64,000 bases of DNA from an uncultured Lachnospiraceae bacterium (GTDB lineage Bacteria; Bacillota; Clostridia; Lachnospirales; Lachnospiraceae). Positions 8,112 to 17,026 of this stretch are shown here, piece after piece (the first letter of the stretch is position 1; each line of letters starts with the position of its first letter). Location of the stretch: NCBI GenBank assembly GCA_902777355.1, contig CACYTU010000003.1, forward strand, positions 54,291 through 118,290, written 5' to 3'. The notes beneath the pieces are model-generated. The model was not told the origin of the DNA and ran no database searches. It saw nothing but the letters and a program-made list of their open reading frames with translations. Made by a program: the position numbers and the translations under genes.

Positions 8112-9605
8112 TTATTTCAGGATGCACTCCTCATCCATGTGGCCATCGCGGTACATGGAGAACTGATCCATGGGATAGTTCTTCAGGTTGTCAAGCACCT
8201 TTCTGCCGTCTGCCTGCTTGAGCAGTCCTTCTCTGGCGCGCTTGATTTCCATCTCGGTCCTGTGCTTGGAAGGTCCGCCGACGCAGCCGCCCTCGCAGAT
8301 CATGCCCTCGACAAAGTCCTCGGGAAGCCTGCCGGCCTTGAGCAGTGTCAGGGTCTTCTTGCAGGCATCGCCGCCCGCGACCTGGAGGAGTTTGATGCCG
8401 GAGTAGTCTTCTCCGCGCTCTTCCATGCACTCGAGAACAGCCTTGGCCACACCGCCGGAGGTAGCGAAGCGCTTGCCCCAGATGGAGGACTCCTGATAGG
8501 TGTTGTCTGCCTTGCGCACTTCGACACCCTTGGAGCGCATCAGCGCACGGAACTCACCGTAAGTGATGACGTAATCCGCATTGTCCGGAATAGTGGGGTC
8601 AGCCGCCTCAGACTTCTTCGCAATGCAGGGTCCAAGGAATACGGTGACACAGCCGGGATGCGTCTTCTTGAGGTAGCGGGAGATCGCGCACATAGGAGAG
8701 ACAATGCTGGAGACGTTCTCCTTGAATACCTTGGGGAAGTGCTGGCGCTGCATATTGATGAAGGCAGGACAGCAGGACGTGGTCATCTTGCGGCCTTCGT
8801 GATAGGCTTCTGTCCATTCAAGGGACTCATAGGCAGCTGTCATGTCGCCGCCCAGGCCTACCTCTACCATATCCGCAAATCCCATTTCCTTAAAGGCGGT
8901 CTTGAGGGATTCCATGGTGATATCCGGGCCGAACTGACCCTCGGTAGCGGGAGCCACCATTGCGATGACTTCTTTGCCGGCCTTGATTTCGCGAATGATA
9001 TCGACCAGGTATGTCTTGGAGCCGATCGCGCCGAAAGGACAGGAATGGATGCAGTGTCCGCACTGGATGCATTTGCTCTCGTCAATATTGCAGATGCCGT
9101 AGTCGTCGTATGTGATAGCGCCTACAGGGCAGGCACGCTTGCAGGGACGGACCAGGTGGGCGATCGCGCCGTAAGGGCATGCATTCGCGCACATACCGCA
9201 CTCTTTGCACTTGGTGGGATCAATTCTGGTCCTGCGCTCGCCGATCGAGATCGCGCCGAAGCGGCAGGAATTGATGCAGGCTTTACCCATACAGAGACGG
9301 CAGTTATCCGTTACTGTATAGGCAGCAAGAGGACACTCTTCACAAGCCGTGCGGATGACCTGCACAATATTCTTGGAATCACTTTCGGGATCCGGATTCT
9401 GCGCCTGGGAAAGACGGATTCTCTGGCCGATAATCGTTCTCTCCTTGTAGACACAGCAGCGATACTGAGCAACCGGACCGGGACTGAGCTCCATAGTGAG
9501 AGCATTCAGGGATTCTTCATTGAGATTGTCTTCCCATTCAAGCTTTGCCACACGCTCCATAATATGATGTTTCAGGTGCACTATTGTAGCATCATTGGTA
9601 ACCAT
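8112..9605 (-). CDS. Monomeric [FeFe]-hydrogenase, group B-like
   Basis: 497 residues. Two-[4Fe-4S] ferredoxin-type modules (CKECGMCANACPYGA, CIQCGHCIHSCPFGA) and extra cysteine clusters (CRLCMGKACINSC) precede an H-cluster domain with TSCCPAF (L1), LGPCIAKKSE (L2) and EGGCVGG (L3). L1 has TSCCP, and L2 lacks the MPC start of classical group A enzymes, matching the poorly studied group B. It would couple ferredoxin oxidation to H2, or sense or use H2, in the cytoplasm. No maturases (HydEFG) are in the window. The ATG has GAGGAGG upstream. Group assignment is by motif memory. Confidence 0.88.
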   Translation of the reverse strand: MVTNDATIVHLKHHIMERVAKLEWEDNLNEESLNALTMELSPGPVAQYRCCVYKERTIIGQRIRLSQAQNPDPESDSKNIVQVIRTACEECPLAAYTVTDNCRLCMGKACINSCRFGAISIGERRTRIDPTKCKECGMCANACPYGAIAHLVRPCKRACPVGAITYDDYGICNIDESKCIQCGHCIHSCPFGAIGSKTYLVDIIREIKAGKEVIAMVAPATEGQFGPDITMESLKTAFKEMGFADMVEVGLGGDMTAAYESLEWTEAYHEGRKMTTSCCPAFINMQRQHFPKVFKENVSSIVSPMCAISRYLKKTHPGCVTVFLGPCIAKKSEAADPTIPDNADYVITYGEFRALMRSKGVEVRKADNTYQESSIWGKRFATSGGVAKAVLECMEERGEDYSGIKLLQVAGGDACKKTLTLLKAGRLPEDFVEGMICEGGCVGGPSKHRTEMEIKRAREGLLKQADGRKVLDNLKNYPMDQFSMYRDGHMDEECILK

Positions 9606-9980
9606 ACAAATTGCCTCCTCAATACTAAAGCCAACAGAAACTGCCTTCTTAAGAAAACCATGCTTGTTATCATTGTATCAAACAGACACCGGAATCGCCA
9701 CTGCTTTTTTACAATCTTTTTCATTCTTTTCAGGCATATTTTTTTCAGGAATCATGCCGGGAATTATTTCAACAATTATTATGACTGCTTTCGCAATCTG
9801 TGTTAAGCGCATTATTCCATGTGTGTATATGGCATTTTGCAAAAATCCCGCCCACATACTCAAACCCTGCCTGCCGGTCCTGCATTGTTATTTATCCGCA
9901 GTTACGATATTATTAAGAAGTAATCGATGCACAGCATCATTCGTGTTTTCTGCGCAAAGCGCTTCGACATGGAGGTAAAA
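9606..9980. other. Divergent intergenic region hydrogenase / DJ-1
   Basis: 375 bp between divergent genes. On the minus strand a TGATACAAT extended -10 sequence (9679-9672) may drive the hydrogenase. It is otherwise A/T-rich with no convincing gene. A possible longer reading of the DJ-1 gene from 9927 is not supported by a ribosome-binding site. Confidence 0.5.
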
Positions 9981-10556
9981 ATGTTCGAGCCGAAAACAGA
10001 TAAAAAAACCGCCATCTTCTTCGCGGACGGGTGCGAGGAAATCGAAGGTCTGACCGTGGTCGACCTTCTCTACCGCGCCGGCATTCCCTGCACAAAAGTT
10101 TCGATCAACGACAAACCCGAAGTCACTTCATCCCACGAGATCACATTCCGCACGGATACCACGATCAAAGAGCTGAATTTTGACGAATATGACATGCTGA
10201 TCCTTCCCGGAGGTGTCCCCGGAACCCCCAACCTGCGTGCCTGCGAACCGCTCATGGAACAGGTCGTCTCTTTTTACAAAAAAGGAAAGCAGATTGCCGC
10301 AATCTGTGCCGCGCCCGGTATCTTCGCCGAACTCGGCCTTCTGAAAGGCATCCCCGCCACCTGCAACCCTACCCGGGACCAGCTGCTGATCGACAGCGGA
10401 GCTCTCCTCTCCCACGATACTGTGGTCGTCAGCGGAAATATCATCACCAGCCGCGCAATGGGCACTGCCGTCCCCTTCGGCCTCGCGATCGTCTCCCACT
10501 ATCTGGGCCAGGACACCGCCAGGGCGCTGCAGGAAAATATCCTTTACTGTGTCTGA
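9981..10556 (+). CDS. DJ-1/PfpI (ThiJ) family protein
   Basis: 191 residues. The class I glutamine-amidotransferase-like fold shows MLILPGGVPG near the N-terminal half, the nucleophile elbow cysteine in AAICAAPGIFAELG, and a C-terminal family motif (NIITSRAMGTAVPFGLAI). Family members act as deglycases, chaperones or proteases of uncertain substrate. The start at 9981 is set by GGAGGT eight bases upstream; earlier in-frame codons at 9927 lack one. It stands alone, divergent from the hydrogenase. Confidence 0.9.
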   Translation: MFEPKTDKKTAIFFADGCEEIEGLTVVDLLYRAGIPCTKVSINDKPEVTSSHEITFRTDTTIKELNFDEYDMLILPGGVPGTPNLRACEPLMEQVVSFYKKGKQIAAICAAPGIFAELGLLKGIPATCNPTRDQLLIDSGALLSHDTVVVSGNIITSRAMGTAVPFGLAIVSHYLGQDTARALQENILYCV

Positions 10557-10588
10557 AAACCCGGAACCTGATTTTCCGCGTAAAAAAA

Positions 10589-10775
10589 GCTTCTGGGTTT
10601 TCTACAGCCTGATAGGTGATCTGCGTTTCCAACAGCAGACAAGGCCCCTGCGTTTCTCACAGTTAAATAAGAACCCTGCGTTTTCCACAGTTAAATAAGA
10701 ACCCTGCGTTTTCCACAGTTAAATATAAACTCTGTGTTTCCCACAGCAAAAAAAGGCTTCTGCGTCTTCCGCAGA
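10589..10775. repeat. 28-bp direct repeats downstream of the DJ-1 gene
   Basis: Degenerate copies of CCTGCGTTTTCCACAGTTAA plus ATAAGAAC run head to tail. The three central copies are nearly identical, and the outer ones decay to a core of CTGCGTTTTCCACAG. Unlike other arrays here, no clear copy of the gene end is included. Confidence 0.8.
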
Positions 10776-10786
10776 GGCCTCTTCTC

Positions 10787-10937
10787 TTATGACGCGGTCC
10801 GCGTAATGTATTTTCCGCCTTGCGGCGGACGCGGGCCGGTCGGGCTATTGTATACCGCCGTGGCAATGCCTTTTCCGCCCTTAGGCGGACGCGGCCGGGT
10901 CAGGGGCATAGGACGGCGATGCCGCCGCATGTGCCCA
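10787..10937 (-). repeat. Interspersed palindromic element, copy C (double)
   Basis: In inverted orientation the first half matches copy A almost base for base through GTAATGTATTTTCCGCC, GCGGCGGACGCGGGCCGGTC. A second, shorter copy (TTTTCCGCCC...GGCGGACGCGGCCGGGTC) and a GGCGATGCCGCC palindrome follow. Confidence 0.75.
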
Positions 10938-10975
10938 GTTTCTATTTTTATGTTTCCGCCCTTTTTCCGGCTCTG

Positions 10976-12499
10976 TCATCCCATCCTCGCATAGATCCTG
11001 GCAAGTTCCAGAAGTCTCTTCTCCAGGGATTTGGTGATCGCGTTTTTGCTGACGCGCCACTTCCAGTTGCCTCCCAGTGTGGAGGGCGTATTGATTCTGG
11101 CCTCACTGCCCAGGCACAGATAATCCTGCAGGGGAATGATACAGATATCTGCGACGCTCATCATGGCGATGCGGATCATCGCGTCAACCGTCTCCTCTTT
11201 CGTTTTGGTTCCGAAATACTGCATGGCATAGGCAGCCACCTTGGGCGAGGTATTATCCAGCCAGCCACGGCTGGTGTCATTGTCATGTGTTCCTGTATAG
11301 ACCACACAGTTGCGTGTGAAATTGTGCGGCTGATAATCGCTGTCACTGAGGGAATCAAAGGCAAACTGAAGGACCTTCATTCCGGGGTAGCCGGTATCTG
11401 CCAGAAGCTGATGTACTTCGGGAGTCAGGAAACCCAGGTCCTCGGCAATGACCTGACGGTCTCCGATCGTCTCGCTGAGCGCCTCAAACAGTTCCATTCC
11501 CGGTCCTGTCACCCAGGTCCCGTTCATGGCTGTCGTCTCCCCGGCCGGAATCTCATAATAGGATTCAAATCCGCGGAAGTGGTCGATCCTGACCGCATCG
11601 TAAAAGAAGAATGAGTGCTCCATCCTGGATTTCCACCAGGCGAATCCTTCCTGCCTGTGTTTATCCCAGTCATAGATCGGGTTGCCCCAGAGCTGTCCGG
11701 TCGCCGAAAAAGCGTCGGGCGGGCATCCCGCGACAACAGAGGGACGGCCCTCCTCATCCAGCTTAAACAGTTCGGGATGACTCCAGGCATCCGAGCTGTC
11801 CAGCGACACATAGATCGGCAGATCGCCGATGATCAGGATATCGTGCTTGTTGGCATAGTCTTTCAGGGCCTTCCACTGTCTGAAAAACATGTACTGGATA
11901 AAGCAGAAGAAACGGATCTCGTTCAACAGCTTTTTGCGCCATGTTTTGATCGCCTCGGGGGAGCGGAGACGGATATCATCGTCCCAGTCTATCCAGGCAG
12001 CATTTTCATACTGCCCTTTGAGTGCGCAGTACAGGGCGTAATCATCCAGCCACTCTTTATTGTTAGTGATATATGTCTCAAACTCGTATCTGTCCTTGTT
12101 GTAGGCACTGCCCTCCCATTTTTCGTTGGGGTGAAGGGAAAACGGGCTGTTCTCATAGGCGTGATGAAGAAGCAGGTACCGCGCCTGATAGACCCTCTCA
12201 TAATCTATATAAGAGGGATTTGAACCGAAATCAAACTGGTCCACTTCCTCCCTGTACAGATATCCGTCCCCGATCATCTGTTCCAGATCGATAAAATAGG
12301 GATTGCCGGCAAATGTCGAAAATGACTGGTAAGGTGAGTCACCATAGCCGGTCTGACCCAGGGGCAGAATCTGCCACCAGCTCTGTCCGGAAGCCGCCAG
12401 AAAGTCTACAAACCGATAAGCTTCCGTAGAAAAACAACCGATTCCGTACCTGGAAGGGAGACTTGAAATCGGAAGCAGAACACCGCAGCTGCGCTTCAT
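10976..12499 (-). CDS. malQ: 4-alpha-glucanotransferase (amylomaltase, GH77)
   Basis: 507 residues, full length for the family. It transfers alpha-1,4-glucan segments in maltodextrin and glycogen metabolism in the cytoplasm. The substrate region SPYQSFSTFAGNPYFIDL, the nucleophile Asp in YDAVRIDHFRGF, the acid/base Glu in VIAEDLGFLTPEV and the third carboxylate in TGTHDNDTSRGW are all present. The ATG follows GAGGAGG. It is 85 bp downstream of rho on the same strand, but no functional link is apparent. Confidence 0.96.
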   Translation of the reverse strand: MKRSCGVLLPISSLPSRYGIGCFSTEAYRFVDFLAASGQSWWQILPLGQTGYGDSPYQSFSTFAGNPYFIDLEQMIGDGYLYREEVDQFDFGSNPSYIDYERVYQARYLLLHHAYENSPFSLHPNEKWEGSAYNKDRYEFETYITNNKEWLDDYALYCALKGQYENAAWIDWDDDIRLRSPEAIKTWRKKLLNEIRFFCFIQYMFFRQWKALKDYANKHDILIIGDLPIYVSLDSSDAWSHPELFKLDEEGRPSVVAGCPPDAFSATGQLWGNPIYDWDKHRQEGFAWWKSRMEHSFFFYDAVRIDHFRGFESYYEIPAGETTAMNGTWVTGPGMELFEALSETIGDRQVIAEDLGFLTPEVHQLLADTGYPGMKVLQFAFDSLSDSDYQPHNFTRNCVVYTGTHDNDTSRGWLDNTSPKVAAYAMQYFGTKTKEETVDAMIRIAMMSVADICIIPLQDYLCLGSEARINTPSTLGGNWKWRVSKNAITKSLEKRLLELARIYARMG

Positions 12500-12584
12500 A
12501 AATGTTTCCTCCTCTAAGTGTGCCTGATCTGATCAGACAGCATCTGTTTTCCAAAAATGAATGCGGGGCATCTAATCTAGCAGC

Positions 12585-14480
12585 TTATTCCGTCCTTCCC
12601 CACTGCACCTTGCGTACCATGTTGATAAATTCGCCGTTTGTTCTTGTCTTGGAAAAAAGATTCAGCGCCTGGGTGACCGCCTGTTCCGAGCTGAGTCCGT
12701 TGAAGGAACGGCGGATCGTGTTGATCGCCTGGTACTCGTCCGGCGTCAGAAGCAGATCCTCCCTGCGGGTTCCGGACCGGACAATGTCTATCGCGGGGAA
12801 AATCCTGCGCTCGGACAGGCGTCTGTCCAGGACAAGCTCCATATTGCCGGTTCCCTTGAATTCCTCGAAGACAATATCGTCCATCTTGCTGCCCGTATCG
12901 ATCAGGGCTGTGGCCAGAATAGTCAGGCTGCCTCCCTCCCGCATATTTCTGGCGGCGCCGAAAAATCTCTTGGGCATATGGAGGGCTGCAGGATCCAGGC
13001 CTCCCGAGAGTGTGCGCCCGCTGGAGGGTTCCGTGATATTATATGCCCTTGTCAGGCGGGTGATCGAATCCAGCAGGATCATGACATCCTTCTTGTGCTC
13101 CACAAGGCGTCTTGCCCTCTCGATCACCATTTCCGATACCCGCTTATGGTGCTCGGGCAGCTCATCGAATGTGGAGTAGATGACTTCCGTATTGGGGCCT
13201 TCGATCGCTTCGCGGATGTCCGTGACTTCCTCAGGTCGCTCATCGATCAGGAGCACGATCAGATGGATCTCCGGATTATTGTATTTGACCGAGCGGGCAA
13301 TATCCTTGATCAGGGTCGTCTTGCCCGCCTTGGGCGGGGAGACGATCATGCCCCTCTGTCCTTTTCCGACCGGACACATCAGGTCCATGATCCGCATGGA
13401 GACAGTCCCTCCGGACCGCTCGAGGCGGATTCTCTCATCCGGGAAAACCGGAGTCATATCCTCAAAGTTGTATCGCCGTGTCGCCTCCTCCGGGGAGAAA
13501 CCGTTGACGCTTTTGACGAAAAGAAGGGCGCTGAACTTCTCCCCCTGCGTTTTCACCCGTATATTTCCGACAATGATATCTCCCGTCTTGAGTCCGAACC
13601 TTCTGATCTGGCTGGGAGCCACATAAATGTCGTTCTCACCGGGCATATAGTTGGCGCAGCGGATAAAGCCGAAACCGTCCTGCATGACTTCCAGAATGCC
13701 GTTGGCCATCTGTCCGCTGTCCAGGTCCGCGTTGAGCTCATCTTTGTGCAGGACAGGCGTATCCGGACGTCCAGGCTGATAGATCCTGGAGAGCCGGGCC
13801 GCTTCCTGCTGAAGATCCTGCTGCTCCCTGCCTCCGGCCGCAGGAGCTGTCTGTGAAGGGACCGTACTCCTGCTTCCTTCCTGGGCTTTCGCATTCTGCT
13901 GATAATTATACTCGGAAGACTGTTCACGGGCAACGGTTCCGGCAGTCTCCGCAGAAGGATCCGCAGGGTAGGAGGTCTGGCCGGCAGCCTGAGGCTGCCT
14001 GTTCTCACGGACCTGTCTGCTTCCGCTGTTCTGTCTTTCATCCCTTCTGGGTCTGCCCGGGGCTCTTCTGCCGGCAGTATAAGCTCCGGCACTCTGCCTC
14101 CCCCTCGTATTCATATTTCTCTGCCTGTTGTCACGGCCGTCCCTTGCCTGGGCATTCTGCCGGCCGTCATCATTGTCGGGACCCTTGTCCGTCCCTGCAG
14201 GCCTGTCAGCCTGCAGCCTCGTTTTTGCAGCGTCAGATTCCGGATTATCGCCGGTCATCCTGCCGCCCTGCCCCGGATCCGCTTCCTGCATCTGCTGCAT
14301 CTGCTCTTTTCTTCGCTGTATTTTTTCTTCTCTGAGGATCTTTGCCTCTTCCTCATCCTTTTGAAGCATGGCATCGATCAGCTCAGCCTTTTTCAGGGTG
14401 GAAATGCGCCGCATTCCCCGGTTTTTCGCAATTTCACGCAGATCGTGAAGTGAGATCGATTCATATCTTTCCCGCGTCAT
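12585..14480 (-). CDS. rho: Transcription termination factor Rho
   Basis: 631 residues, against about 420 in E. coli. A Rho_N domain at the start (SLHDLREIAKNRGM) is followed by about 200 residues of disordered, Gln/Arg/Gly-rich sequence, then the cold-shock RNA-binding domain (GILEVMQDGFGFIR) and the RecA-like ATPase core: Walker A SPPKAGKTTL, Walker B LIVLLIDERPEEVTD, and the Q/R-loop region around GTGNMELVLDRRLSERRIFP. Insertions between Rho_N and the RNA-binding domain are known in actinobacterial and some clostridial Rho proteins. The ATG follows TGGAGG. Confidence 0.97.
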   Translation of the reverse strand: MTRERYESISLHDLREIAKNRGMRRISTLKKAELIDAMLQKDEEEAKILREEKIQRRKEQMQQMQEADPGQGGRMTGDNPESDAAKTRLQADRPAGTDKGPDNDDGRQNAQARDGRDNRQRNMNTRGRQSAGAYTAGRRAPGRPRRDERQNSGSRQVRENRQPQAAGQTSYPADPSAETAGTVAREQSSEYNYQQNAKAQEGSRSTVPSQTAPAAGGREQQDLQQEAARLSRIYQPGRPDTPVLHKDELNADLDSGQMANGILEVMQDGFGFIRCANYMPGENDIYVAPSQIRRFGLKTGDIIVGNIRVKTQGEKFSALLFVKSVNGFSPEEATRRYNFEDMTPVFPDERIRLERSGGTVSMRIMDLMCPVGKGQRGMIVSPPKAGKTTLIKDIARSVKYNNPEIHLIVLLIDERPEEVTDIREAIEGPNTEVIYSTFDELPEHHKRVSEMVIERARRLVEHKKDVMILLDSITRLTRAYNITEPSSGRTLSGGLDPAALHMPKRFFGAARNMREGGSLTILATALIDTGSKMDDIVFEEFKGTGNMELVLDRRLSERRIFPAIDIVRSGTRREDLLLTPDEYQAINTIRRSFNGLSSEQAVTQALNLFSKTRTNGEFINMVRKVQWGRTE

Positions 14481-14968
14481 TCAAATTCCTCCAGTATATA
14501 TATATGCTGCGCTTCCGGGCAGAGATCCGATTTCTCCGCCCGCTGCCGCGCATCCGTTTCATCATCTGTTATTTTCGCGCATACAGTGCGGTCAGAGCCA
14601 TGAGTATTGCGCGGTCGCAAAAACAAAAAGCAGTATACCCGCCGGATTATGCCATACAGTATATAACTGTACGGAAATATCAAGGCAGGTATGAATACAT
14701 TTACATTGATTTCACGCAAAAACAATTCAGGGGGTGGAAATATCAGGTCAAATAAAAGCCTGCAGGCTCTGCTGCAGCACGTATCGTCCCAATCCAGATT
14801 TAAGAGGCAAAGAAATGAACGATAAAAGTATGCCGCAACCCCTGCGGCATACTGGTGATTTGATCTTAGATCCGGCAGAATCAGGCTTTGCGCATGATCC
14901 TGCCCTTATCGCGGCTTATATCCGTTCTGTCTGTTGTGATGCACTGATTTATGAGCATTATAGACCAG
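14481..14968. other. Intergenic region upstream of rho
   Basis: 488 bp. It holds a perfect 6-bp-arm palindrome TACAGTATATAACTGTA (14655-14671) that could be an operator or part of the rho promoter, and the hairpin at 14825-14852. A 57-codon plus-strand frame from 14814 has only a weak ribosome-binding site and runs into the neighbouring gene; it is not annotated. Confidence 0.5.
14825..14852 (-). terminator. Intrinsic terminator after the DUF4364 gene
   Basis: The perfect 10-bp stem GTATGCCGCA / TGCGGCATAC with a five-base loop is followed on the minus strand by TTTT, about 120 bp past the stop of the DUF4364 gene. Confidence 0.6.
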
Positions 14969-15481
14969 TCAAAATAGTTTTTCAATGAGGTACTGATATA
15001 TATCAGTGTTTTTTTCTTTCCATTTATCTGCAACTGCGGACGCGGTCGCAGCATCGGGAACTGACAGTTTCACCTCCAAAATGGTGACATCCCGTTCCCT
15101 GACGGACATCCGGACCTCATAGACTCCGGATGTCATGGCTTCGTATACTGCCCTGACATCCCGCTCCTCCCGGATCAGTTGTCCGTTTTCCCTCAGCCAT
15201 TGGTCCGCCTGTCTGCGGATCTGCAGGCTAAGGCGCGCTCCGAAAAAGCCCAGCGTCTCGCGCCCGGCTTCTGTCAGATGCATAAATCTCTTATCCCCCT
15301 CCGTATAGATACGGACCAGTCCCTGTTTTTCCAGCTGGTCATAGCTCTCCGCCAGCGAGATAAAATGGGCATAGCCGCTCTCCAGGAGAAATGTTGACAT
15401 CATGGGCTGCGTCACGTCGCCCTCAGAACGGTCCAAAATATATAAAATGATCAGCTTATATACTGTAAAAACATCATCCAT
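14969..15481 (-). CDS. DUF4364 family winged-helix-like protein
   Basis: 170 residues. The N-terminal half (YKLIILYILDRSEGDVTQ, LTEAGRETLGFF) has the pattern of a winged-helix domain. The rest contains beta-strand-like sequence (VYEVRMSVRERDVTILEVKL). This matches the DUF4364 family common in Lachnospiraceae, presumed transcriptional regulators of unknown target. The start at 15481 has GGGAG eight bases upstream; upstream in-frame codons would add 50 Cys-rich, non-conserved residues. Confidence 0.85.
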   Translation of the reverse strand: MDDVFTVYKLIILYILDRSEGDVTQPMMSTFLLESGYAHFISLAESYDQLEKQGLVRIYTEGDKRFMHLTEAGRETLGFFGARLSLQIRRQADQWLRENGQLIREERDVRAVYEAMTSGVYEVRMSVRERDVTILEVKLSVPDAATASAVADKWKEKNTDIYQYLIEKLF

Positions 15482-15590
15482 AGACTGAACTCCCGGGTTC
15501 CGATAATAATTAAAGCAGCGCGCGGTTTTAATCATACATGTTTGCGCGCACTCCCCCATGGCCACAAGCATCTGTATATGACAGCAGAGG

Positions 15591-16946
15591 TCAGCGGTCC
15601 AGCAGATCTTCCGGTTTCCTGTAGCGCTCATCTCCTGTCAGGCGGTAGAGGTAACTGCGGATTTCCTGTTCGTGCCCGCTCTCCGAAGGTTCATAGATTC
15701 TGGCCCCGCGGATTTCCTCGGGCAGATAAGGCTGGCCGCTGTAGTGGTCGCGATACAGATGGGCATACTCATATCCGATTCCCCTGCCCATCTTCCCGGC
15801 GCCTTTGTAATGAGAGTCCTGCAGATAAGGAGGCACCGGCAGGTTTCCTTTTGTGCGGACCAGTTCCTTTGCGGCGAAGATGGCATTGACAGCGGCGTTG
15901 CTCTTGGGGGCGCTCGCGACATAGGAGGCCGCGTGCGACAGCAGGATCTGCGCCTCCGGCATGCCGATCCTCTCACAGGCCAGAGAGCAGGAAACAGCCA
16001 CACAAATGGCATTGGGATCCGCATTCCCGACGTCCTCCGAGGCACAGATCATGATCCTGCGGGCAATGAAGACAGGATCCTCCCCTGCCTCCAGCATTCT
16101 GGCCAGATAATAGACGGCGGCATCGGGATCCGATCCCCGCATGCTCTTGATAAAGGCGGAAATCGTATCGTAGTGATTGTCCCCTCCCTTGTCATAGCGG
16201 GGGGCGCGGCGCTGTATACACTCCTGCGCTATCTCCCGTGTGATGTGGATCTTTCCGTCCTCCGACGGCTCTGTTGTGAGGACTCCCAGTTCTACTGCGC
16301 TCAGGGCTCTTCTGGCATCACCCTCGGCGACATCAGCCAGAAAATCAGCCGCGTCATCGTCGATCTGCGCATTGTACATGCCCATGCCTTTTTCGCCGTC
16401 ATAGACAGCCCGCATGATCAGGGTCCGCACATCTTCCCCGGACAGGGGTTTGAGTTCAAAAATGGTCGACCTCGAAATCAAAGCCCCGTTCACCTCAAAA
16501 TAGGGATTTTCCGTGGTCGCCCCGATCAGAGTGACAGTTCCGTCTTCCACATAGGGCAGCAGATAATCCTGCTGTGACTTATTGAAGCGATGGATCTCGT
16601 CGATGAAAAGAATCGTCTTTTTCCCGTACATCCCAAGCCGGTCTTTGGCAGACTTTATGGCCTCCTCCATATCCTTTTTTCCGGAGGTGGTCGCATTCAG
16701 CTGTATGAACTCCGAACTGGTCGTATTGGCTATGACCCTGGCCAGGGTCGTCTTCCCTGTCCCGGGCGGGCCGTAAAAGATCACGGATCCCAGCTTGTCC
16801 GCCTGGATCGCTCTTCGAAGCAGACGTCCCTTCCCTATGATATGCTCCTGCCCCACCACCTCATCCAGTGTGGCCGGGCGGATTCTGGCGGCCAGCGGAG
16901 ATTCAGACTGCTGCTGCTCCTGCCGCATGTACTCGAACAGATCCAT
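15591..16946 (-). CDS. rarA: Replication-associated recombination protein A (RarA/MgsA) AAA+ ATPase
   Basis: About 451 residues. A clamp-loader-like AAA+ ATPase acting at stalled replication forks. Walker A is GPPGTGKTTLA, Walker B is ILFIDEIHRFNKSQQD, sensor 1 is GATTENPYFEVN, and the C-terminal tetramerization domain contains KGGDNHYDTISAFIKSMRGS and ARRIMICASEDVGNAD. The start is MDLFEYMRQEQ at 16946 with GGAG upstream; ATG 16949 is equally possible. Confidence 0.95.
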   Translation of the reverse strand: MDLFEYMRQEQQQSESPLAARIRPATLDEVVGQEHIIGKGRLLRRAIQADKLGSVIFYGPPGTGKTTLARVIANTTSSEFIQLNATTSGKKDMEEAIKSAKDRLGMYGKKTILFIDEIHRFNKSQQDYLLPYVEDGTVTLIGATTENPYFEVNGALISRSTIFELKPLSGEDVRTLIMRAVYDGEKGMGMYNAQIDDDAADFLADVAEGDARRALSAVELGVLTTEPSEDGKIHITREIAQECIQRRAPRYDKGGDNHYDTISAFIKSMRGSDPDAAVYYLARMLEAGEDPVFIARRIMICASEDVGNADPNAICVAVSCSLACERIGMPEAQILLSHAASYVASAPKSNAAVNAIFAAKELVRTKGNLPVPPYLQDSHYKGAGKMGRGIGYEYAHLYRDHYSGQPYLPEEIRGARIYEPSESGHEQEIRSYLYRLTGDERYRKPEDLLDR

Positions 16947-17026
16947 CATTATTCTCCATATATGACAGGGGGTCTGCCCCCTTATTGTCACAGCCTTTGA
17001 CCTTTACGTCATGATATTGATATTGA

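Larger units (their letters stand above)
10557..10975. other. Intergenic region with 28-bp repeats and palindromic element C
   Basis: 419 bp between convergent genes. It holds about seven degenerate 28-bp direct repeats followed by a double copy of the interspersed palindromic element. No gene is seen. Confidence 0.7.

Noticed and set aside
8139-9806. Long plus-strand frame opposite the hydrogenase
   Set aside because: Antisense shadow of a clearly real gene with intact cluster motifs; composition is artefactual.
14814-14987. 57-codon plus-strand frame upstream of rho
   Set aside because: Weak ribosome-binding site, contains a terminator hairpin and overlaps the end of the DUF4364 gene.
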